DNA from: Roseomonas rosulenta
GTDB lineage: Bacteria > Pseudomonadota > Alphaproteobacteria > Acetobacterales > Acetobacteraceae
Length of the DNA stretch: 40,064 nt
Direction of reading: 5' to 3'
Assembly (NCBI RefSeq): GCF_016106005.1
Contig: NZ_JACADR010000012.1
Span: 1-40,064, forward strand
Notes under the pieces: generated by a model
Seen by the model: the letters and a program-made list of their open reading frames with translations, nothing else
Databases searched by the model: none
Told to the model about the DNA's origin: nothing
Made by a program: the position numbers and the translations under genes
Shown: one piece after another, positions 8,302-14,869 of the stretch
Numbering within the stretch: position 1 is the first letter of the stretch
Layout: the number at the start of each line of letters is the position of its first letter

Positions 8302-9116
8302 GCGGGCACGGGCTCCGCCGAATCCTCGAGCAGCGACGCCGCGAGCAGGCGCTGCGTGTAGGCATGGCGTGGCCGGGTGAAGATCGCCTCGGTGCTGGCG
8401 GCCTCGACCACCCGGCCGGACTGCATCACCACGACATTCGCGCAGGTCTCCGCCACCACGCCGAGGTCATGCGTGATCAGGCAGGCGGTCAGGCCGCGCT
8501 CGGCCACCAGCTCGGCGATCAGCTCCATGATCGCGGCCTGGATCGTCACGTCCAGGCCCGTGGTTGGCTCGTCCAGGATCACCAGGCGCGGCGCGCAGAC
8601 CAGCGCGGCCATGGCGATCATCGCGCGCTGCGCCATGCCGCCGGAGAATTCATGCGGGTACTGCCGCGCACGGCGCTCGGGCTCGGGGATGGCGACGCTG
8701 CGCAGCGCCTCGATCGCGCGGCACATCGCGGCCGCCGCGCTGCCGCCATGGTGGAGGCGATGCACATCGGCGAGCTGCCGCCCAACCGTGAAGACCGGGT
8801 TCAGCGCCGCGCGCGCGTCCTGGAACACCATGCTGATGCGTCGGCCGCGGATGGCGCGTATCTCCTCCGCCGGCAGCGCCAGCAGGTCGCGCCCTTCGAA
8901 CAGGATCCGACCGCTGCTGCGTTGGAAGTTCGGCGGCTGGATGCCCAGGATGGACAGGGCCGTCAGGGATTTCCCGCTGCCGGTCTCGCCCACGATGGCG
9001 GTGATCACGCCAGGTTGCAGCGCGAAGCCGACATCGAACAGCACCGGCGTCATCTCCCCGCCCGGAGACCGGAAGGCGCCGCTGAGCCCTTCGACCTCGA
9101 GCAGGGGCACGGTCAT
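8298..9116 (-). CDS. ABC transporter ATPase, OppD/DppD-like, short C-terminus
   Basis: This 272-residue ATPase is the partner of the OppF-like protein. Walker A (GETGSGKS) lies near residues 43-50, the signature is FSGGMAQR near 157-164 (Met replacing the usual Gln), and Walker B (LVILDEP) lies near 178-184. Typical OppD proteins run to about 320-335 residues with a cysteine-rich C-terminal tail. This one stops soon after the HAYTQRLLAAS block and lacks that tail. The stop is in a good overlap with the next gene (ATGA), so this looks like a natural short form rather than a frameshift. The ATG at 9116 overlaps the stop of the permease upstream. An extended frame to 9269 only re-reads the permease. 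Confidence 0.88.
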   Translation of the reverse strand: MTVPLLEVEGLSGAFRSPGGEMTPVLFDVGFALQPGVITAIVGETGSGKSLTALSILGIQPPNFQRSSGRILFEGRDLLALPAEEIRAIRGRRISMVFQDARAALNPVFTVGRQLADVHRLHHGGSAAAAMCRAIEALRSVAIPEPERRARQYPHEFSGGMAQRAMIAMAALVCAPRLVILDEPTTGLDVTIQAAIMELIAELVAERGLTACLITHDLGVVAETCANVVVMQSGRVVEAASTEAIFTRPRHAYTQRLLAASLLEDSAEPVPA

Positions 9117-9934
9117 CGCCGACGCCTCGGGTCGGTCAGGTCCGACAGCGCATCGCCCAGCAGGTAGAAAGCGCCTGTCATGCCGAGGATCGCGAGGCCC
9201 GGGAAGAAGGAGACCCACCATTCCCCGGTCATCACGCCGTCCTGCCCGCGGGCGATCATGTTGCCCCATTCCGGCGTATTGGGACTGAGCCCGAGCCCCA
9301 GGAAGCCGAGGCTCGCCGTGACCAGCGAGACGAAGGCGGCATTGATCGAGGTGAAGGCCAGTAGCGGCCCGGTGCTGTTCGGCAGCAGATGGCGGAAGGC
9401 GACCTGCCAGGACCGGTTGCCGACCATGCGCGCGGCCTCGGCATAGGGCCAGTTGCGGCGCGACTGAACCTCGGCGCGCGCGAGCCGCACGTAGTCCGGG
9501 ATGCCGACGAAGGAAAGCACCAGGATGATGTTGATCACGCCGGGTCCGACCGCCTTCGCCACCAGCATCGCGAACAGCACGCCCGGGAAGGCCTGGAACA
9601 CCTCGACCCCGCGCGAGATCGCAATGTCGAGCGGCCCGCCATAATAGCCCGCAATCACGCCGAGCAGGCTGCCCACCGCCAAGGCAATGCTCACCGCCAC
9701 CAGCGCGATGCCGAGGTTGTACTGCGTGCCCGCCATCAGCCGCGACAGCACGTCGCTGCCCAGCCGGTCGGTGCCGAGCGGGAATTCCGCGCTCGGCGCC
9801 AGGTAGCTGTCGCCCACGCCGGGCGAGAGCGGATCATGCGGCGTCCAGACCAGCGCGAGCAGCGCCACCGCGGCATAGACCGCGAGGATGCCCAGCCCGA
9901 TCCGCATCGACCAGCTGAAGGGCGCGCGCTTCAT
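9113..9934 (-). CDS. ABC transporter permease, OppC/DppC-like
   Basis: This 273-residue inner-membrane permease is the second channel subunit of the first Opp-type importer. The N-terminus has the first helix (IGLGILAVYAAVALLALVW). It is followed by the OppC hallmark PLGTDRLGSDVLSRLMAGTQYNL near residues 52-74. The EAA-like cytoplasmic loop (YAEAARMVGNRSWQVAFRHLLPN) lies in the second half, then GFLGLGLSPNTPEWGNMI near the C-terminus. Starts and stops overlap neighbours on both sides by ATGA (9931-9934 and 9113-9116), so the permease-permease-ATPase order is tightly coupled. Complete. Confidence 0.9.
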   Translation of the reverse strand: MKRAPFSWSMRIGLGILAVYAAVALLALVWTPHDPLSPGVGDSYLAPSAEFPLGTDRLGSDVLSRLMAGTQYNLGIALVAVSIALAVGSLLGVIAGYYGGPLDIAISRGVEVFQAFPGVLFAMLVAKAVGPGVINIILVLSFVGIPDYVRLARAEVQSRRNWPYAEAARMVGNRSWQVAFRHLLPNSTGPLLAFTSINAAFVSLVTASLGFLGLGLSPNTPEWGNMIARGQDGVMTGEWWVSFFPGLAILGMTGAFYLLGDALSDLTDPRRRR

Positions 9935-10938
9935 GTGCGCATCCGCGGGTCGATCAGGATGTAGAGCATGTCGACCAGCAGGAAGGTGCCGACATAGAGC
10001 AGCGCCGCGTAGATCACGAAGCCCTGCAGCGCGGCGAAGTCCGAGCTCTCGATCGCCTGCAGCGCGTATTGCCCAAGGCCCGGCCAGCCGAAGATCGATT
10101 CCAGCAGCACCGCCCCGCCAAACACGTAGCCCGCCAGCACGCCGACCAGCGTGACCACCGGCAGCAGCGCATTGCGCAGCGCGTAGCGGAACCAGATGGC
10201 GCGCCGCCCAAAGCCCATCGCGACGGCGGTGCGGATGTAGTCGCTCTGCAAAGCCTCGACCATGGAGGAGCGCGTCACGCGCGCGATCGGCGCCAGCATC
10301 GCGAAGGCCAGCGTGCCCGCCGGAAGCACCAGTTGCAGCAGCGCCAGGCGCCACTTCTCCCAGTCGCGCAGCAGCGCCAGGTCGACCAGCAGGAAGCCTG
10401 TGATGGGCTCGGGCAGCGGCACGCCGATCGGCAGACGCCCGACCGGCCCCGGCAGCCAGCCAAGGATGACGAAGAACACCCAGATCAGCACCAGGCCGAT
10501 CCAGAACTGCGGCAGCGCCATGCCGGCCAGCGTGATGCCGCGCACCAGGAAATCCGGGACCCGCTCGCGGCTCACCGCGGCGATCACGCCGAGCGGCACG
10601 CCGATCAGGATACCCAGGCCGAGTCCGATCAGCCCGAGCTCGAGCGTCGCCGGCAGCCGCTCCGTCAGGTCCTGCCCGACCGGCTGGTTGGTGGTGAAGG
10701 AGATGCCGAAGTCGAAGCGCGCGATCTCGCCGAGGTAGCGCAGGTACTGCACCAGCAGCGGGTCACCGAGGCCGAGCTTCTCGCGGATCTGCGCGCGCAG
10801 CTCGTCGGTCGCCTCGGGCGGGGCGTAGAGCTCGGTCGGGTCGCCGCCGAACAGCCGCGCGGTGAAGAAGGTGATGGTAACGACGCCGAGCGCCACCGGC
10901 AGGGCCCACAGCGCGCGATGGAGCAGCAGCCGGAGCAT
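9931..10938 (-). CDS. ABC transporter permease, OppB/DppB-like
   Basis: This 335-residue inner-membrane permease is the first channel subunit of the Opp-type importer. The start MLRLLLHRALWALPVALGVVTITFF is the usual OppB first helix. The periplasmic loop carries the class pattern LGLGDPLLVQYLRYLGEIARFDFGISF, and the membrane part has RLPATLELGLIGLGLGILIGVPLGV. The EAA-like loop (IRTAVAMGFGRRAIWFRYALRNALLPV) and a C-terminus with IDPRMRT complete it. It follows the flavin monooxygenase gene after a 39-base gap and overlaps the next permease. The gap is short enough for one transcript. Full length for the family. Confidence 0.9.
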   Translation of the reverse strand: MLRLLLHRALWALPVALGVVTITFFTARLFGGDPTELYAPPEATDELRAQIREKLGLGDPLLVQYLRYLGEIARFDFGISFTTNQPVGQDLTERLPATLELGLIGLGLGILIGVPLGVIAAVSRERVPDFLVRGITLAGMALPQFWIGLVLIWVFFVILGWLPGPVGRLPIGVPLPEPITGFLLVDLALLRDWEKWRLALLQLVLPAGTLAFAMLAPIARVTRSSMVEALQSDYIRTAVAMGFGRRAIWFRYALRNALLPVVTLVGVLAGYVFGGAVLLESIFGWPGLGQYALQAIESSDFAALQGFVIYAALLYVGTFLLVDMLYILIDPRMRT

Positions 10939-10977
10939 AGCGGTCAGCCCTTCCCGTGAGGCTGCGGCGCCACGGCG

Positions 10978-12276
10978 TCAGAACTCCATCATGTTGTCGC
11001 GGAAATGCGCGTGCGTGTAGGCGCTGCGCACCGCACCACGCTTCTGCAGCACGGGTGCCAGGCCGTCCGTCACCTCGGTGACGTAGCGGCGCGTCAGCGG
11101 GCCGGCGATGATGTAGCCGTCGCCACCGACCTCCTCCATGATCTCCATCATCTTCGACGCGACGGTGTCGGGCGATCCCCACAGCCGGTCGAGGCCGTGG
11201 CTGTAGTTGCGCACGATCTCGCGCAGCGTGCTCCCCTGCGCGAGGAACTGCCGCAGCGTACCCTGCTGCCCGTTGGTGGTGAGTTCCGCGAGTGGCGTAT
11301 CCAAGTCGAAAGACGAAAAGTCGATGTCGGTGAGCGACGACATGCCTGCGAGTACAAGCTCGGGATGCGCCTCCTTGAAGGCCTGCTTGCGCAGGAAGCG
11401 ATCTTCGGCCTCGGCATCCGTCTCCCCGATGGTCGGGATGACCATGAAGACGACCTTGCAGCTGTCCGGGTCACGGCCCTCGGCGGCAACGCGTCGGCGC
11501 ATGTCGGCGCGGAACGACTTCATGTCCGCGACGGAGTTGGTCGCGGCCAGCACCACGTCGATGTTCTTGGCGGCGAAGGCGCGGCCCTGCGGGGATCCGC
11601 CCGCCTGCATCAGTACCGGCTGGCCCTGCGGCGAGCGCGCCGTGTTGAGCGGGCCGCGCGAGGTGTAGAAGCGGCCCTTGTAGTCGATGGTGTGAACCTT
11701 GTCGGGATCGACGAAGACGCCGCGCGCCTCGTCCATCACCAGCGCGTCAGGTTCCCAGGAGTCCCACAGCTTCTTCACGACATCGACGAATTCGGTCGCC
11801 ATCTCGTAGCGCAGGTCGTGCTCGATGTGCTCTTCGAAGCCGAAATTCTGCGCCGCGCGCGACGCGGTCGAGGTGACAAAGTTGCAGCCGATCCGCCCCT
11901 CCGACATCAGGTCCAGGGTCGCGACATGCCGTGCGAGCAAATAGGGCGGGTAGAAGCTGGTCGAGATGGTCGGCACGATGCCGAGGTGCTTGGTCACATA
12001 CGCCAGCACGCCCACCAGCGGCAGCGGGTCGTTCTTCGGCGCGCGCAAGGCGCGCTCGAGGTAGAACTTCGACGAGCCGCCGTAATTGTCCGGCACAAAG
12101 AGGCTGTCTTCCAGCATCAGGAAGTCGAAGCAGGCACGCTCGATCGCGCGGGCCAGGTCGATCTGCAGGCCCGGCTTCGCCCAGTCGCGTGCTGCGCTGC
12201 CACTGAAGGGCGTGTTCCAGCCATGGACGCCGAAGCCATTGCCGACGAACCAGCCGAGATGAAAGGGCTTCACCAC
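10978..12276 (-). CDS. LLM-class flavin-dependent monooxygenase (NtaA/SnaA/DszA type)
   Basis: This 432-residue enzyme has the bacterial luciferase-like TIM barrel. It is closest in pattern to the FMNH2-dependent monooxygenases NtaA (nitrilotriacetate), SnaA and DszA. Supporting blocks are HLGWFVGNGFGVHGW at the N-terminus, LMLEDSLFVPDNYGG, the flavin-side segment SEGRIGCNFVTSTASRAAQNFGF near residues 125-147, and PVLMQAGGSPQGRAFAAKNIDVVLAA near 220-245. Such enzymes need a separate flavin reductase; none is encoded nearby. It is the first gene of the ten-gene minus run, immediately before the Opp importer, so it probably attacks the imported compound, for example by C-N bond oxidation. The start ATG at 12276 is the only reasonable one. 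Its divergent neighbour is the PuuE-like/AllA pair. Confidence 0.85.
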   Translation of the reverse strand: MVKPFHLGWFVGNGFGVHGWNTPFSGSAARDWAKPGLQIDLARAIERACFDFLMLEDSLFVPDNYGGSSKFYLERALRAPKNDPLPLVGVLAYVTKHLGIVPTISTSFYPPYLLARHVATLDLMSEGRIGCNFVTSTASRAAQNFGFEEHIEHDLRYEMATEFVDVVKKLWDSWEPDALVMDEARGVFVDPDKVHTIDYKGRFYTSRGPLNTARSPQGQPVLMQAGGSPQGRAFAAKNIDVVLAATNSVADMKSFRADMRRRVAAEGRDPDSCKVVFMVIPTIGETDAEAEDRFLRKQAFKEAHPELVLAGMSSLTDIDFSSFDLDTPLAELTTNGQQGTLRQFLAQGSTLREIVRNYSHGLDRLWGSPDTVASKMMEIMEEVGGDGYIIAGPLTRRYVTEVTDGLAPVLQKRGAVRSAYTHAHFRDNMMEF

Positions 12277-12542
12277 CGTTTCGCGCCTGTCGCCACTGCC
12301 GAGGGCATCGCAGTCGAGTCCATCAGGACCTCCGCAGGAGTATGCCAGAGGCTAGGCATCCGCCCGCAGGGGAGTCACCCCGCAAAATGCCCGCTCCGAC
12401 AGCAAAAAGCGGGCAAAGAGACTCGATCAGCGAAAATTCAATGCAGAAGCGCGCATTGTGACGAAAAAATCGGCACGAGACGACTCGACCTCCGGCGCCG
12501 ACCCGCTAGGCTCCACCCGCCCCCCCTGTGAGGACCGCGCAC
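12277..12542. promoter_or_regulatory. Divergent intergenic region between the monooxygenase operon and the PuuE-like/AllA pair
   Basis: This 266-base gap separates two outward-transcribed units, so both promoters should lie here. It is less GC-rich than the genes around 12400-12480 (for example GCGAAAATTCAATGCAG and GACGAAAAAATCGG). No convincing -35/-10 pair or operator repeat was found by eye. A TGAGGA ribosome site sits about eight bases before the ATG at 12543. Confidence 0.45.
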
Positions 12543-13484
12543 ATGACCGAGCCCTATCCCCGCGACCTCATCGGCTACGGCGAGCACCCGCCCAACCCGC
12601 AATGGCCCGGCGGCGCGCGCGTCGCGGTCAACTTCGTGATGAACTACGAGGAAGGCTCGGAATACTCCTTCCCCGACGGCGATGGCCGCTCGGAGACAAG
12701 CACCGCCGAGGTCCCGCAATCGCCCGTGCCCGCCGGCCAACGCGACCTGGCGGGCGAGGCGATGTTCGAGTTCGGATCGCGCGTGGGCTTCTGGCGCATC
12801 ATGCGCGTCTTCGCGAAGCGCAACCTGCCCATGACCATCTTCGCCTGCGCGCTCGCCCTCGAACGCCACCCGCCAGCGGTCGCCGCCATCCGCGCGGCGG
12901 GCCACGACATCTGCTGCCACGGCTGGCGCTGGATCGAGCACTACAAGCTGTCGAAGGAGCAGGAGCGCGAGCACATCCGCCTCGCCATCGACAGCCTGCA
13001 GAAGACCATGGGCTCGCGCCCGCTCGGCTGGTATTGCCGCTACGGGCCAAGCCTGCACACCCGCACGCTGGTCGTGGAGGAGGGCGGCTTCCTGTACGAC
13101 AGCGACTGCTACAACGACGAACTGCCCTACTGGGTGCTGCAGGACGGCGAGCCGCACCTGGTGGTGCCCTATTCGCTGGTGACCAACGACAGCAAGTTCG
13201 GCCGCGGCATCTTCTCGACCGCGGACGACTACTTCTCCTTCCTCAAGGACCAGTTCGACATGCTGTACGAGGAAGGCGAGACGCAGCCGAAGATGATGTC
13301 CTGCGGGCTGCACATGCGCACCATGGGACACCCGGCTCGTGCCATCGGGCTCGCCCGCTTCCTCGACTACATCCAGAGCCACGAGAAGGTCTGGATCACA
13401 CGCCGCATCGAGATCGCCGAGCACTGGCGGCGCACCTTCCCCTATCAGCCCGGCATGGAACAGATCGCGAAGGTGGGCCCATGA
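12543..13484 (+). CDS. PuuE-type allantoinase-like hydrolase (copy 2)
   Basis: This 313-residue cytoplasmic NodB-fold hydrolase is in the PuuE allantoinase branch. It opens with YPRDLIGYGEHPPNPQWP, then VNFVMNYEEGSE near residues 30-41, CCHGWRW, GWYCRYGPS and YDSDCYNDELPYWV, as in copy 1 at 4678-5631. Roughly 80% of residues match copy 1 by eye. The ATG at 12543 has a TGAGGA site at proper distance; an in-frame GTG at 12528 lies inside that site and is less likely. The stop overlaps the start of the AllA-type gene (ATGA), which ties this copy to ureide breakdown. In the known pathway PuuE turns allantoin into allantoate, and AllA acts two steps later. The shared CYNDE block raises the possibility of a different cyclic ureide substrate. 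The gene is intact. Confidence 0.87.
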   Translation: MTEPYPRDLIGYGEHPPNPQWPGGARVAVNFVMNYEEGSEYSFPDGDGRSETSTAEVPQSPVPAGQRDLAGEAMFEFGSRVGFWRIMRVFAKRNLPMTIFACALALERHPPAVAAIRAAGHDICCHGWRWIEHYKLSKEQEREHIRLAIDSLQKTMGSRPLGWYCRYGPSLHTRTLVVEEGGFLYDSDCYNDELPYWVLQDGEPHLVVPYSLVTNDSKFGRGIFSTADDYFSFLKDQFDMLYEEGETQPKMMSCGLHMRTMGHPARAIGLARFLDYIQSHEKVWITRRIEIAEHWRRTFPYQPGMEQIAKVGP

Positions 13485-13957
13485 CTCGCAGCCTGGTTCT
13501 CGAACCCCTCACGGCCGAGGCCTTCGCGCCCTTCGGCGACGTGATCGGCCCCCAGGCGGAGGGCGCGCGCGTCTCCCTCACCGATACGCTGCAGGCGATC
13601 GACGGCGCCTCGCAGCCGCGCCTGTCGTTCAGCACCGCGAAGCCGTGGTCGCTGCCGCTGACGGCGACCGAGATGGAGCGCCACAACCGATCCTCCCAGT
13701 GCTTCGTGCCGATGGACGTGGAGCGCTGGGTCGTACTGGTCGCCCCCGATGCCGGCGGCAAGCCGGATGCGGCCGCGCTGCGCGCCTTCGTGGTGCGCGG
13801 CAACCAGGCGGTGAACTACCACCTCGGCACCTGGCATCACCCACTGCGCACGCTCGACCGGCCGGGGCGCTTCGCCGTGCTGATGTGGACCACCGGCAAC
13901 AAGCCGGACGACGAGGAATGGTCGACGCTGCCGGAGGCGGTGGAAGTGATCGGTTGA
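13481..13957 (+). CDS. allA: Ureidoglycolate lyase-like protein (AllA family)
   Basis: This 158-residue protein matches the length (about 160) and pattern of ureidoglycolate lyase, which splits ureidoglycolate into glyoxylate and urea at the end of allantoin breakdown. Visible blocks are EAFAPFGDVI near residues 13-22, ERHNRSSQCFVPM near 65-77, the cupin-like NYHLGTWHHPL near 119-129 with metal or substrate histidines, and FAVLMWTTG near the end. The ATG overlaps the stop of the PuuE-like gene by four bases. No allantoicase or allantoate amidohydrolase is present in the window to bridge the two steps, so either those lie elsewhere or the pair works on another ureide. IS debris starts about a dozen bases after the stop. 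Confidence 0.85.
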   Translation: MTRSLVLEPLTAEAFAPFGDVIGPQAEGARVSLTDTLQAIDGASQPRLSFSTAKPWSLPLTATEMERHNRSSQCFVPMDVERWVVLVAPDAGGKPDAAALRAFVVRGNQAVNYHLGTWHHPLRTLDRPGRFAVLMWTTGNKPDDEEWSTLPEAVEVIG

Positions 13958-13968
13958 TATCCGGGTTC

Positions 13969-14149
13969 GTGTCCCTGGCCGTGGTGTAGGAGGCGGCCAT
14001 CGCGGTGAACCTGGGCAGGGTTGAGTTGCAAGCTGCAACCCCTGCCCTGGAACCCCACGTTGACCGAGCACGAGACCGCCCTTCGCGACCGTTTGGCGAA
14101 AGGGAGGGATGCCTCCTTCCTGCGCGAGATGATTGGCTTCGCGGCCTGA
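13969..14149 (+). mobile_element. IS256-type left-end remnant with transposase N-terminus
   Basis: Sequence at 13969-13991 (GTGTCCCTGGCCGTGGTGTA) resembles terminal repeats I recall from IS256-family elements. The reading frame from about 14060 to the TGA at 14147 gives TEHETALRDRLAKG and ASFLREMIGFAA, the N-terminal pattern of IS256 mutator transposases, then stops at once. Everything downstream of the element is missing. This appears to be the decayed left tip of an element that inserted just after allA. Family assignment is from memory; a search against an IS collection would confirm or reject it. Confidence 0.5.
14013..14047. repeat. Two-step stem-loop inside the IS remnant
   Basis: The outer arms GGGCAGGG (14013-14020) and CCCTGCCC (14040-14047) pair perfectly. 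Inside them GTTGCA (14025-14030) and TGCAAC (14034-14039) pair around an AGC loop, leaving a four-base bulge on the left. It lies 56 bases after the allA stop and just before the transposase-like frame. It could act as a terminator for the PuuE/AllA transcript or be a control hairpin of the insertion element. No T-run follows. Confidence 0.5.
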
Positions 14150-14396
14150 CCGAACCGCCCAGGACCACGCCCAATCCCGCCGATACCGCGTCCTCGATCC
14201 GCGCCGGGCCCGCCATCACGCAGCCGGGCAATACATCGGCTTTCGGCGGCGAATGCCTGCACTGCGGCAGTGCCTGGCCCGATCGACTACGCGGAGCTCA
14301 TGACCGGGACTTGTGCGGCCATGGTCTTCATCGAGCCGCCCTGCAATGCCCTTATCCCGGGCCATGCAAGCAGCCTCCGCATTATCCAGCGCCGTT

Positions 14397-14610
14397 CGCG
14401 GCATATCGACCAACGTTTCCCTGATGCAGGGTGGCGGGGTCGCGCCCGCGCCGGTTACCGAGATGGATGGGCTTCCGACCCGCACGCTTGTGCGCGACAT
14501 CGTCTCGCTCGGTGCGGCGGCGGCAGCCTTTGCTGGATCGACGAGGGCGAAACGCTGCACCGCGGCCCGCGCAGCGCCCGCTCGGATCCCGGATTGCCCG
14601 TCCGCCGTCC
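14397..14610 (+). pseudogene. Hydantoinase A fossil (middle part only, frameshifted)
   Basis: The plus strand retains the centre of a HyuA/5-oxoprolinase-type ATPase. The frame from about 14397 gives ISTNVSLMQGG, corresponding to the second phosphate-binding motif (G-T-S-T-D-V), then TEMDGLPTRTLVRDIVSLGA. At the run GTGCGGCGGCGGCAGC near 14510-14525 one base appears lost. The next frame continues GGGSLCWIDEGETLHRGPRSA and SDPG, the usual glycine-rich block of HyuA. No similarity is seen after about 14610, so the ends are missing. It lies opposite in strand to the intact hyuA that begins at 14870. It is not a close copy of either intact gene in the window, so it represents a third hyuA lineage that decayed. 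Confidence 0.65.
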
Positions 14611-14618
14611 CGGCGCGC

Positions 14619-14843
14619 TCAGGATGAATCGATCACCTGGGGGCTCAGCCGCGTCACGCCGATCAGCGTGATCGACGCGCCGTCGCTGAGCGTGAGCAGC
14701 AGGTCGTCCACCCCGCCGGCATCAGTATCGAAGGCCGGGCGGGGGGCAAGAGTGATGCCGCCCGCGAGGCGGATGCGTTCGCCGCCGGTGACGTGGCTGA
14801 TGGTTCCGTGCCCGGAAGCCGCCCCGGAGAGTGGATGCGCCAC
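14619..14843 (-). pseudogene. Possible C-terminal fragment of an RTX/calcium-binding-type protein
   Basis: A 74-codon frame ends with DDLLLTLSDGASITLIGVTRLSP, a pattern common at the C-terminus of secreted RTX-like beta-roll proteins (a D-x-L-x-T-L-x-D-G-x-x-I-T-L repeat). The first codon is a GTG with no clear ribosome site. The frame stays open upstream, where it overlaps the end of the intact hyuA gene, so this is probably a leftover rather than a gene. It could also be a chance frame. Low certainty. Confidence 0.3.
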
Positions 14844-14869
14844 TCCGTCGCGGCCACGGACCGACGCCG

